Shown here: one piece after another, positions 33,601 to 44,233 of the stretch | Layout: each line of letters opens with the position of its first letter | Numbering within the stretch: position 1 is the stretch's first letter | From: Mactra quadrangularis | Taxonomy: Eukaryota; Mollusca; Bivalvia; Venerida; Mactridae | Direction of reading: 5' to 3' | Length of the DNA stretch: 64,000 nucleotides | NCBI GenBank assembly: GCA_025267735.1 | Contig: CM046303.1 | Coordinates: 46,823,380 to 46,887,379, forward strand | Made by a program: the position numbers and the translations under genes | The notes under the pieces: model-generated | What the model was told of the DNA's origin: nothing | What the model saw: the letters and a program-made list of their open reading frames with translations, nothing else | The model's database searches: none

Positions 33601-36600
33601 AGATTGGTTGTTAAGTTATTGTCAGGACAAGTTTTTTTCCCATATGATGCCACTGTGACCTTGACCTTTGACGCAGGGGCCCCAAAACTGATAGGGAACA
33701 TCTTTGACACATGGGCTACTCTTACATTAAATTTGGTGAACTTAGGTACATTGGTGGTTCAGATATTGTCCGGACAAGTTTTACCTATTTTAAGTCCCAG
33801 TGACCTTGACCTTTAACCCTGGGGTCTCAAAATCAATAGGGAACCTCCTCCACCCAAGGGCTATCAACACATAAAATTTGAGGAACCTAGGTTCATCCTT
33901 TCTTGAGTTATCATCCGGACAAGCAATTGTCCACGGACGGACAGACGGACAGACGGACAGACGGACAACAGCATAACATAATACGACCGTTTTTTCAAAA
34001 CGGGCGTATAAAAAACCAGGCACTTTAGACCTCATTTTGGAAAATACTACTGTTTGAAATGCAAATGTGGGGTGGAAAAAGAGCGAAAATTGCATTTTTT
34101 GCCATTTTTGCTCCGCCCCAGCATTGGCATAGTAACTGGGATCGGGGCTCAACTTGGTTTTTCTGAAAGACATTCACCCAGGGAGTACTTTGGCCAAGTT
34201 TCATATCTGTATAATAATTGGTAATGAAATTAGAGCATCTTGAAATAGCCCTAGTGCGTAATGGTGAAAAAATGGGTAAAAATGGTAAATATCGCAACCA
34301 GTAAAAAGTTAAAAGTTAATACAGGCACATTGCACATGAAGTAACATGAACATAAACTAAGAAGAATCCATGATTAATGAATTGTAAGAATGGGGGGGGG
34401 GCAACAATACACATTGTAAAAAAAAATACTAAGTAGTTTTTATTTCAAAATCACTAAACCTCAAGGAAATGACACAATAAATTGTCATTTCATTTAGTGC
34501 AGTTGGTGACCTTATTGGCACTATAATGTTAGATAAGTAATTCTTATCATTTATGTAGCTGTCACGTCAAACCTTACTGTCTAGGACAACAGTAAATTTG
34601 CTGATAAATCTTTACATGATGGTATATTAGACCAGTAACTTTAAAGACATAGTTTGTTTTCATGGATTAACTTTTTCATTAAACATGATACTTTTAACGG
34701 TAAGATATACTTTGTAGCTTTTTCAAATCAAATTCTTTAAGTTTAGGATAGATGCTTGCTTTTATTTGTTTATAAATGCTTTCAACAGTGAAGAAGCTAA
34801 AATATTAAAGAAAACACAGAAAATATACTTCACTGGTATAAAAAATCATATCCTATGTATTGCCTAAATGATTTGTCGAGTAAGTTTGAATACAATGCAC
34901 AATATAAATCATTTTATAAAATAATACCATAGTCGATATTGTTAATGGTTTGCATCAATTATTTAAAATCCAGAATTGAGATTTTGAGATAATTTCTCTA
35001 TTATTTTCAACAAGCAACAAACGCCTTACATTCAATGATATACATAAATTAACATTGTAAGGTTATAAAATTGAGAACGATGTAGATAAACAACAGCAAT
35101 ATTAGCCATTATGCAGGGGGGGGGGGCTAAGGTTTAGTTCATACCAAGTCTAATAGCTCATTGTAGACAGACCTACATTATTTCTGCTCTACTTTCAGAT
35201 ACTTCTATTGTTCCCACATGGACCACTTGGATTCCTTCTGTCTGATCCTTGTCCGAGTGAAAGTCCATGTAGATGTTATGGTAGAACCATTAGCTGTGTA
35301 CGTCAACATTTGAATGTGTTTCCAACTTTCAAATTTGAAGCCTCCAGTAGGGGTCAATACAGAGAGATGACAATAGATCTAGCACAGAATTTATTCACAG
35401 CTGTACCAATAAATGCACTAGGCAATGTCAATGATGTTCAGCCAAATAAACTTATCATTTCTCTGAATAAAAACAACATTAGTAGAATAGATGACCATGC
35501 ATTTTCAAATCTAGGAAACATTTCAGTGGGGTTAGATCTTTCGGAGAACAACTTGAATAGGTTACCTAATGCCTTGAAGTACATTCAAAATCTACAGACA
35601 TTGCATATATTGGATAACTCACTTCTATTTCTAGATGGTACAATATTGAATTCCATTGGTAAATCTTTAGAGACTTTATGGATAGATATGTCATCAGTAC
35701 CCATCTGGCCAAGAGAGTTCAATGCATTTGGAAAACTTCAAGAATTGCATGCTGACAAAATTCCATTTGTATCCCTTCCACGTAATAGTTTTGATGGTAT
35801 GACAAGCTTACGCAGACTACAAATTTCTAATTCTAAACTTCATGCTGTACCAGAGGCAATTTGTTCATTGACAAGTCTTCAACATCTGGACTTCAATCAC
35901 AACACAAACTTACACTCCCTTCATCAAACTGTAGTGCCCGACTGCCAGTCTCCCCTTTCTTCAGTGACTCTGGTATATTTGAACAATGATAATCTGTTTA
36001 CATTCCCAAATAATATCTTTAACGTATTTCCAATGCTGACATCCCTTGGACTAAACTACAATAATCTGGAAGGCATTGATGAGTCTGCTGTACCAAATAA
36101 TGTGCCTCTATACTATCTTTACTTGTCAAACAACAAACTCCAACAAATACCCCCAGTAGTATCAAAATTAAAGGGATTATACACACTGGTAGTTAGTTAC
36201 AATATGATAACATCTGTTGATGCTTACGTTTTGTCAACACTCCATCATCTACGACAATTAACTATAAGTTACAACCCACTCACATACATTGACCCTCACG
36301 CTTTCAACACAGATTACACAATGGACAGCTTTTACATGGAGAACACAAATTTGACATCAGTGCCAGTTGCTATCTTGCATTCAGCAAACAGATTTTCTGT
36401 TCAACTACATGGGTCTCCAATCCAATGTACATGCACAAATATGGCATTTTTGCTGTCAATACCTAAAGATGAGATTCAATCAGGAAAGAAATTCTTCCGA
36501 GGTGATTGTGTTAACTTACAAATGTCTTTAAAATCATACATAATGAATGATTTACCAGCTTGCTTGAATTGAATAGAGATTAATAATAAAATGAAATAAA

Positions 36601-38006
36601 ATAGTATTTCAATTCAATAATTTCCATTTATGATCATGTACACTATAATAAGGCAATACAAGCTTATCATACCTTCAAATTTTTTTATTTAATGCGAACT
36701 TTGGTTTTTTTTATCTGTCTAGGAGCCATATATGGTATCTAAGTACAAAGTATGAGTACTGTAACTAATTATTGCACCATCCAACAAGCCCACACTTTCT
36801 TCTTAAACTCATAATGAAACAATGATAAAAATTAAAAGTAATTGAAGATGTACAAGTGCCTGCCAAGCTAGCTCAGTCAGTGGCACTCAAGTCTGCTTAT
36901 CGAGGGGCCATGGGTTCCATTTTCCCACTGGGCATACTATCCTAAAGTTTGTTCATAAAATAATTTCTACAGCCATTCTTCCTCCTACCACTGATTAAAT
37001 TATGCAAAAAATGTACATTTTAGTTTTTGGGGTTAATATTGACTTTTTTTCAGTAAAATTCAATTATTTACAGTGCTCTAATTTTTTTTCTTAAAAAAAT
37101 TGTAACATGCATGTTTTAACTTGTATTATTTTTTAAAATTAAAATAGCACAATAATAAAATTGTTATCAATGAATTCATAATTTAATTGTCTTTCCAAAA
37201 ATGTATATTTTTATACACTTATCTTTAATAATTTTGATGGTATGATATCAAAAAGACAACTAGTGTAAAAATAAGAAAATACTTATCAGTTACAGTACAG
37301 ATAAATCTTCAGATATTGGGAGGACTTTATCTGATATGGTCATAGAATGAAATGGGTTAAAGACGGAAGTATTATGCAGCCGTGTCTTTTGTTTGCAAAG
37401 CAATATATCATGGTTTCTATCGAAATACGATGCTAGCGCATTGCAATATATCGCGATACGCTTCAGGCGTATCATGACAGCTCTACCACTGATACTGTAT
37501 AATGATGTAAGGTGGTTGTCAGTCACTGATGGTGGTATCATAAGTATGCACTTTAGAACTGGTTGACAACTAAATCCAGAGAACGTCTTTCCAGGAACAT
37601 TAAGTAGGTTGACTGACTGCCATGTTATGACCTAGACAGTGTTTTAGCAATGTGTTGCTACAACGCTTAACCCAACCAAAAAAGATGTGCAATGTACATC
37701 GTAACATGTACTGTACATAGAGCTCTACAATTAAAAGCAATATTTGCAATTCTTTTCCTTATTTTAACCATGCCTACAAATAAATAAGGTAAAACATACC
37801 TGATAAACAACAGCAGTACATGCATCACATTTCATATTACTTGGCATGTGTAAACTATGAGCTTCTTCGTCATTTAGTGAAGGTGGTGAAAAACTGATCG
37901 TACCTGACGATCCATCTTCACTTTGAGTAACTTCACTTGAAACGTAACAAAACAATCCAAATAGTGCATACAAATGCATCAGTTTGTCATGATTCAAGAC
38001 AGTCAT
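27641..38006 (-). CDS. MZB1: MZB1/pERp1 homologue, ER-resident, four exons
   Basis: Minus-strand exons 38006-37800, 29825-29713, 28897-28793 and 27809-27641 (stop TAA) join in phase to 197 aa, against 189 in human. The vertebrate protein is an ER co-chaperone working with GRP94/BiP in antibody and integrin folding. Exon 1 has a hydrophobic leader (LMHLYALFGLFCYVSS), then LNDEEAHSLHMPS and the CDAC pair of a saposin-like fold. Exon 2 ends in EVCEGKVLE. Exon 3 has YGVKEVRKVKRLSGPGLE and GGGRWPTR, nearly diagnostic. Exon 4 has CSLYLEEFDENRIY and LLCKS and ends KKEEL, an ER-retention type tail like the human REEL. Intron 1 is about 8 kb and contains an opposite-strand LRR gene and a large tandem-repeat element. 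In a mollusc without antibodies the role must be more general ER folding. Confidence 0.9.
27868..28264 (-). mobile_element. Mutator-like ~400-bp MITE, copy 3 (MZB1 intron 3)
   Basis: Reverse orientation relative to 500-897: starts caatctgattaaaaccc and ends ctgtttacggagagtg. Flanks tgtcaacag (27859-27867) and tgtcaacac (28265-28273) are a 9-bp duplication with one mismatch. Confidence 0.85.
28551..28672 (-). mobile_element. tRNA-SINE family C, 5' part, reverse orientation (MZB1 intron 3)
   Basis: Reverse complement of the head and early body of 9747-9994: tacacctggg, agaacaattgtaggtaaatt, ggggttcaaacca (B box reversed) and ctaccactggaccactcct (A box reversed). The distal body is not recognisable. 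Confidence 0.75.
29581..29662 (+). mobile_element. 82-bp deletion derivative of a Harbinger-like MITE (MZB1 intron 2)
   Basis: Bounded by TAA on both sides (29578-29580 and 29663-29665) with tips ggccac/gtggcc. Its right half (ttcttcgctcg, gatcaacttgttgtggcc) matches the right half of 61493-61713; the left inverted arm is almost entirely lost. Confidence 0.65.
29826..30263. other. Start of MZB1 intron 1, no gene
   Basis: Intron sequence with a GC-richer patch at about 30090-30180 (ggggggaagggggatgttcc). No motif or family recognised. Confidence 0.4.
30264..34015 (-). mobile_element. 3.75-kb tandem-repeat-bearing mobile element (MZB1 intron 1)
   Basis: Reverse-orientation copy of the element at 51134-53930. 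Its termini are tatacgcccgttttgaaaaa (here reversed at 33990-34010) and gcccagcggagctcttgtt (reversed at 30264-30284), with a tgtccgtc simple repeat just inside. The interior is a ragged array of about 145-bp units (acctaggttcaccaaattt ... ggtcaaaggtcaaggtcac), with a longer unit holding ccagaagatatcaaattacc. A 643-bp higher-order period is visible (32351 against 32994). The architecture recalls bivalve pearl or Helitron-like elements with internal satellites; the class is inferred. Confidence 0.88.
34016..34684. other. MZB1 intron 1 / 5' flank of the LRR gene
   Basis: Noncoding. It contains a run of ten G at about 34391. If the proposed first exon at 34685 is correct, the LRR promoter lies here; no consensus element stands out. 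Confidence 0.4.
34685..36572 (+). CDS. Secreted leucine-rich-repeat protein nested in MZB1 intron 1
   Basis: The main exon, 35199-36572, opens at an acceptor (actttcag) in frame and encodes 457 residues with no ATG until well inside the repeats. A proposed micro-exon, 34685-34699 (ATG plus four codons, then gtaaga), joins in phase. Together they start MILLTILLLFPHGPLGFLLS, a convincing signal peptide, for a 462-aa product. After it come an LRR N-cap (DPCPSESPCRCYGRTISC), about ten LRRs (for example LYLSNNKLQQIPPVVSKLKG) and an LRR C-cap (GSPIQCTCTNMAF ... RGDC), then a short tail with no membrane segment. Similar secreted LRR proteins in invertebrates are often named after the Oplophorus luciferase non-catalytic subunit; I do not assign that function. 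It lies antisense within MZB1 intron 1. The LRR exon is certain; the micro-exon is an inference. Confidence 0.8.
36585..36590 (+). terminator. Polyadenylation signal of the LRR gene
   Basis: AATAAA 13 bp after the LRR stop codon (TGA 36570-36572), with further AATAAA-like copies just downstream in an A-rich stretch. Confidence 0.6.
36857..37684 (+). mobile_element. SINE family A, split by a 490-bp insertion
   Basis: The head at about 36861-36930 (agctagctcagtcagtggca, then ggggccatgggttcc) and the early body to 36995 match the SINE at 57288-56975. The remainder resumes at 37494 (tggttgtcagtcactgatgg, gttgactgactgccatgtta, tgttgctacaacgcttaaccc). Everything between is a later insertion. Confidence 0.8.
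36996..37485 (+). mobile_element. hAT-like insertion within SINE family A
   Basis: The SINE sequence ccactgat is duplicated at 36988-36995 and 37486-37493, an 8-bp target duplication. The right tip is atgacagctcta, hAT-like; the left tip taaattatg is not its clear inverse, so the element may be eroded or the left border shifted. Confidence 0.65.
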
Positions 38007-39598
38007 TCTAAATGTTTGTGTTTTAATGACTACAATTCAATGCCGCTTTGGTTCATAAGTTATCAAGCCAATGCTGAATCCAGTATTGGAAAGTAATAAT
38101 TAAAATTTCAACAAGCCAATGGTTTGTTTACATGCTTACTCTAAGCAGATGACGGAAGCTTATCAACTTCCGCCACGTAAGTATTGCGCCAAAAATATGC
38201 GCAGTAAAATTAATAAAATCACAGTACTGAAACTGCAGTTTTTTCACTTAGCTTAAAAACCTGTTGCTGTTGTACACTCTGATCAACACTCATAGGCGGT
38301 TCTAACGGGGGTCCGGATCCCCCCTGAAATTTCCAAAATATATACATCAACGACAAAAAACAAATGAAATAATGTTAAAAAACTACTTAAAATGATGGTA
38401 ATTTTTAAGTGACAGTCTCGAGTGCAGATTAATGAAATGAAGATGCATTTTTATATAGACATGCCTTTACTCTTGTAATTATTTCTGAATAGTTAACATA
38501 TCTTTAAGGACCTGACAATATAATATCCATGGAACCATTTATCATCTATAGTGGCCCCAGGGTTGGTCATGGACCCTACGCATGGAATTGTAGCAGAGCT
38601 GTATATATGTTTTGTTTGTCTTCCATCTTCAAACGACTTAAATTGTCATCTCATTTTACAAGTACAGCATCTTTGCAAGCAAGAGGACACGGGTTCGATA
38701 GTCGATACATGTAACGGGTATAAAATATAACCTTCACTTCGCACATAACAGAATATATTTATATTTATTATAATTTTAAACACACGTGTATTGAAATTTC
38801 CAGTTTCTAAGCATGTGGCATTTTTATCACAGAAACCTCTCCCCTTAGAACTTGTCTTAATCCTTACACTGATTTTTATAGTCCTGTTCAGCAAAGATTA
38901 TCTTTGGGCGCTTTGGACAAGTTGTTAAGGCCATGCCAAATAGGAATTTTGTTAAGCGACAACTGAAGTTTGACAAACCTATGTACCTATTCACAAAAAC
39001 ACTCAAACCGAAAAAGGGAACACAACTATTTTACAACAAAAGACAATGCATTATACATTATATTTGTTTTAATGCATAACATATTTCTGAGCCAGATGTG
39101 TAGAACACATAAACTCTAGATGACTAACATCATCATAACATGAAACAATAGTCTGGGTTACTTAATTATAAAATGACTAGCACAGACTTAAAACATGTGG
39201 TAAATTATAAAATGACTAGTGTTTTAACGAATGCCAGAACATCGGAACATCGGAAAAAATCACCAACATTTTTTTTATTAAGGACGCTAAAATCTACACG
39301 GACGCTTAACAAAATTCCGATATGGCATAGCCTAATCTGTTTCGTAAAAGTTTCTTATGTAAGAAAGATAACTCGTAAAGGCTTGTTAATTCCCCGATGC
39401 ATGGGTTATACACCGTTACAATGGATTTACCTGTATCGATAGATGGCGCTGTAAGCTGAACGAGCGGTGATTACGAACTTCGCCAATTACTACTACAGCT
39501 GAATGACAGTAGTTCAAAACATGCGTTATATAGAAAGACGGTTAAGTTTTAAAACGAGAATGTAAATCTTTGTTTTGTTTTATTTTAAATTGTGTAGA
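38007..39598. promoter_or_regulatory. Intergenic region between divergent MZB1 and STOX
   Basis: 1.6 kb holding the 5' flanks of MZB1 (minus) and STOX (plus). It contains a copy of the short repeat cccccctgaaatttccaaaa (38318) shared with 2695. No core promoter motif is convincing, and no ORF resembles a protein family. Confidence 0.45.
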
Positions 39599-40037
39599 AT
39601 GTCTTCGAAATCTACAATGGATAATAAAAAGAATGCTAAATGTCATTCTGTGACTTCGAGATGTGTTGCCGTTGTATTAAAACGGATTGACAGTTTGGAT
39701 AATAAACCGAATGATCGTTGTGAAAACGAGCATGTTGAGTCCCAGACTCCACATGATGACAATGCGAATAATCCATTCTCTTTGAATGCAAATTTTAACT
39801 CGAATAATATTGAACCGTTTGACGCTAAAAAAGTTTTTGCGGAGTTCAAATTACGCAATAAAACATGTTATTGGAATCCAGCTTTGGTTGACAGTGTAAA
39901 TAGCTTGGAATATGTTGGATTTATAGAACCATTGACTATATTAGTAAAAGGAGATGATATTCATTTGGAAAATATAAGAACAGCATGGGGGAGACGTGTG
40001 TTAAAGGATCCTGCAAATTATCGCATAGAAAGAATAG
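39599..40037 (+). CDS. Storkhead-box (STOX) homologue, first coding exon only
   Basis: ATG at 39599, open for 146 codons plus one base to a donor at 40038 (gtacag). The first 80 residues are a low-complexity polar leader. From about residue 75 comes FDAKKVFAEFKLRNKTCYWN, then NSLEYVGFIEPLTILVKG, IRTAWGRRVLKDP and finally YRIERIG. This matches the N-terminal block of vertebrate STOX1/STOX2, including the place where their exon 1 ends. STOX proteins are nuclear, winged-helix, FOX-related regulators; the DNA-binding domain is encoded by later exons not seen here. STOX1 and STOX2 are vertebrate paralogues, so no symbol is chosen. Confidence 0.78.
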
Positions 40038-42859
40038 GTACAGTATTTATATAGAACTTATTTTAATATTTATTTATTGTATCATACAAGATCAGAATTT
40101 TTAGATCTAGTAAAAAATTATTATTATATCATAGATTGTAAGTACTGAAATATATATCATGCGTGACTTTTAGTGCAAGGATGCAGGAGTGTAACTAGAG
40201 GGCAGAGATATCTATGTCTCTGCAAGAGGGGCTCCTTAGCCCTTTAATTGTTACAATGCAATATCTCAAAGTTTGGCTCATATTTGGACTATGAGGCCAA
40301 TTGGCTCAATGATTTAGTGTGTATATGTCTATATATTAAATAGTTAATGTATTAGCACTATCAATCAAGTACCAATCAGAAACTTGGCTAAACAATGAAT
40401 TCATCGGTGGTTGAATTATAAGGGCATCAAGAGAGTGAACTTTTTTCACTGCCATTATTTAACAATGTCATTAAAGAACACTGAAACTGAAAACTTTATT
40501 AAAGACATGTGATTTTAGTTATTGATTAACAGTGCTGTAGAAAATTTAATTTTTACTTTCTCAATTATATTAATAATTAAGGTGTTCTGTCATACATGAC
40601 ACCTTTATGTATTATCCCTTCTTAATTTGATTATCCCAATCCCTACCACCTGTCATTAATCTCAGAGGATATCCTACTTGAAGTGTAATTTTTATCAGTG
40701 TTTTTCACAAGTCACCTGCTGTCATTTGTGTAGAGCACTTTAAAGTTTCTATATTGTCATCAGCTTTTTAATTGAGAAGTGCTTGTTTGTTGGATTATAT
40801 AATTTCCGCTGTTGTTATTGTGTATTAAAGTTGATGGGTAGAAGATTATTCCCTTTCAATTATTTTTTTAGGTTTGTATTGAGACTTCAGCATGAGCGCT
40901 TTGGTCACCTTGGTCAAAGTAAAAGAAAATATAAGTGTGTTAGTTCAATTTTGTTGATGAATCTAAAAAATACATATTTCTTAGTAATGGTGAAAAAGTT
41001 TTTATCATGAGTGTTTATCATAGTTCTGATGTAGATCTACATGCATATTGAATAAATGTTTCTTTGAAATCCAACAGATCTTAATTTCTTACAAATTATT
41101 GGATGTATTTTGATGGTTATCTATAAATTCTAGCAATACCTATAGTATAAAATTATTCTTGTAAATATTTTAGATGTTGTATAATAATTCATTATGTTAT
41201 CTCACTAAGAACCTGTCAAAAAAAGTAAGTCAGATCAATGGGGGAACATATGCATCAATGACATTGTACCATTTAAAGATTCATTGATCTGAAAAGACTT
41301 GACAAATCAAGACAAGACAACCAAATATTCTCACATATTTTATTACAATGTTAGATGACTTAGATAACTATAGTTTTATTACCATTGTCAAGTGGTCAAT
41401 CTGTCCCACTTTACCTTCATTACGCCAGACTGACCATAGTGAATTAGGTGATAAAAGGTATTGCCCTGAAGCATCAATTAATAGAGAAGATTTGATACAA
41501 AATTATCTAGGGTGTAACTTGTCTTGTCTTGGGTCATTTAAGATAGGTATCTTTTAACATACTCTTAAATCCCCTATGTCTTTATATTTCAATGTACATC
41601 ATATATTATGTTAATGTAACAAGTCCCTTTGGCAACTTTTCTGGGTGATCTGTTATTCAACATCTTAATAACAATACTGCAGTATCAAGGTTACAAAAAA
41701 GGATGAGGCATACCTAGAGAAAATAATACTACCTGAATGTTCCCATAATTTTAAATTTTTAAAATTTTTTTTTACTATAATGTCTACATCATGAAAATAT
41801 TTAATTATAAAATTACTTTGTTCAAAATACTTGTAGCCCTATTTTGGAATAGAAGCTAAAAAAGTAAAATGTTCTCCACATGGTGGGGGCGAAAAGGAAG
41901 ACTACAGACGACTATATGCTGTATATGTGACAATGATTAAAACATGAGTTTGACCTTCACAGTCTCAATGTCATTTAGCTCAGTTTCAGTTGCATTTTCT
42001 GTATGTAGTTAATGTATAGTCTTTGTACTCTGTCTTTATTTTATTGAAATTTAATTACTACAGTAACTCACATAACGAAATATGATAGTTCTACTTTTTT
42101 TCCATGTTTACAATGTTGTATATAGAAATTAAACTATATAATTCATTATAATTGTCAGATGTGTATTTTCATACATTTAATCATTATGTCTCTCTGTGTG
42201 ATGCATACTTCAGTCTGTTGGATAATTTATTGTTTTCGACTTATTCCTACATTAAAATGTCATTTGAAATATGTACATATATGGTATATAATTTATAAAC
42301 TTGATAAACATCTTATAACATTCTAAATTAGGTAACTTGTAATTGTGACATATTGTGTTGTTTACTGAATGTTATAATAAAATGCTGAGCAATCAATACT
42401 AATTTATTATTGCCGCTCAAGGAGTAAAAATATCTTGAAACCTTTTTTATTTAATATTTTACCATTTCTCTGACGGTGTGATAGTCTATTCTTCTATGAA
42501 ATTTCATTCTGTTGAATTGATTAAGAATATGGAATAAATGACTTCTTTCTCTTGGTCTCAATATGATGTTATTACTTTGCATAGACAGACTCTTAACTTA
42601 ACACTGACCTCATAGTTTGTTCCATGTTCTAACCAAGTGTCGAGCCCAGCTAAAACTGATTGAAATTAATATATATCTCAGTAAAAAAGCAGCATTTTGC
42701 ATTACAGTCATTGTCTTAGCCACTATATGATGTATTTTGAGTAAAACATGGTAGCCTGATGGCATATTGTCAGTCATTTATATTGATAATTATTTTGGTG
42801 AAGTGTACTTAAATGACTATGATATAATTATGCATTGCAACTATAACTTCTGGGGAACC
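40038..42859. other. Probable STOX intron 1, first part
   Basis: AT-rich DNA with no exon recognised and no open frame with family similarity. A small imperfect palindrome, gcagagatatctatgtctct, lies at about 40203. Confidence 0.45.
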
Positions 42860-42924
42860 GGAAATTTGCCCCCTTTTTTGCCGAGGGAGACTGTCTCCTT
42901 TGGCAAAAAAGGGGGCAAATTTCC
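42860..42924. repeat. 65-bp near-perfect palindrome
   Basis: The left arm starts ggaaatttgcccccttttt and the right arm ends gggggcaaatttcc. The outer 23 bp of each arm (42860-42882 and 42902-42924) are perfectly complementary. The inner part, ggagac-t-gtctcc, pairs as well, leaving two mismatches in 32-bp arms around a single central base at 42892. G/C-run arms in AT-rich DNA make a strong hairpin or cruciform. Confidence 0.9.
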
Positions 42925-43827
42925 TCTCAGACATTAGCCCCCACGTATGTTTTGAAAGGGCAGACATTTACCCCCCTAAATTTTTTGAAGGGCTAACTTC
43001 TGATATATAATATGACAGGTATAAGTCATTTATCTGTTACAGTGTTAGTATTATAACAGATTACATAACTTTAAAACTATTTCACCTTTCATTCTGTGAC
43101 TATCTAACAACTCAAATACTCAATTTGGATGTAAATATCTTATTTGTACAAGGATTACCATTGTTTGTTATACTGATAGTTTGACCATTCTTTAACCACT
43201 TTTGTTTTCATACAGTAAGATTGTATGTACTTGAGATTTAGATCTATTGGATTATCTTCCCTTGTCAGAGACTTATCTAGGGACATCAACATTTTATTGT
43301 TGTACCTCTGTAATGGTATTTAGTCTTTCACACTTGTTGGTATAATGCAGGGATTAGGTATTTGTTGACCCACCAGCTACTTTGAGATTTTGTTGTTAAT
43401 AAGTTGAAAACCGAGGTATTGAGAATCTCCAGGATAGTGAAAAGGTTCTAAGTCAAAGAACTGTGAGTCATCTCAAGCCAACGGTTGTGCTCGTAATTAT
43501 TTGAATTAGAGACTCAAGTGGTATTAAGCACTATCTGTCGTAAAATAGACTGTCACCATACAGATTCTGATTGTGTCAAAATGATTTGGCATTTTTTGAT
43601 TTGCTTAGTCTTTAAGTCTTCTAAGACTGACTTAAGCGCTTGATTTTTCATTGGTTTCACTGCATGATTGACCACCAGTTTGTGATGATGATCATTGAAT
43701 AATGATTTTAATTATATTGATTATATTTCCTCACTCATATTTATGGACAAAAAATGAATTTTGTGACCAAGAAAATTAATACTCAAAATAAAATGTTCTT
43801 GTGATATTTATTAGTTACTGCACTAGT
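42925..43827. other. Noncoding DNA, probable STOX intron 1
   Basis: Begins with C/G-run patches (agcccccacg, tttaccccccta, gaagggctaa) that may belong with the adjacent palindrome to one foldback element. Otherwise nothing is recognised. Confidence 0.4.
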
Positions 43828-44224
43828 CAATCTCTGTAAACAGATATCTTGTAGGGCATTGTCATACAGGATCTCTATTTTCTCAATGCAGGGTCACATC
43901 GAGATGACCTTTATGTCAACTAATCAATGCATAGCTTTCATCTAGACGAAACACTACTAATAACATTTTGATTTCGTAATTTCTATTTTTAGACCAAGGT
44001 TTGCAAGCTAATTTTACAGCGGTATTATTCACAGTCTGCCATTGGACGGCTCTATTCAAATTGCGTGACGTAGACGATGTAAACAAGTTACGTATCATAA
44101 CAATTTCGTCTTTAATATTATGATGAGAAAAGGTCACCTGAATGTGACCCTCGTTTGAAAAAGGCCTGATCTAAATTAGCAAGTAGGCGAGCGGAATATT
44201 TTAGATCAGGTTTTAATCAGATTG
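43828..44224 (+). mobile_element. Mutator-like ~400-bp MITE, copy 4
   Basis: Same orientation as 500-897 (caatctctgtaaacagatat ... ttttaatcagattg). Flanks tgcactagt (43819-43827) and tgcactagg (44225-44233) are a 9-bp duplication with one mismatch. Confidence 0.85.
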
Positions 44225-44233
44225 TGCACTAGG

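Noticed and set aside
30320..33816. Many frames of 60-138 codons with similar proteins (GQRSRSQG, VPRFTKF motifs), also at 51324-53977
   Set aside because: They are translations of the ~145-bp units of the mobile element on both strands, with no conserved start, stop or domain.
35208..35210. TTG as start of the LRR protein
   Set aside because: The frame is open back to a splice acceptor at 35198, and a better in-phase ATG micro-exon exists at 34685.
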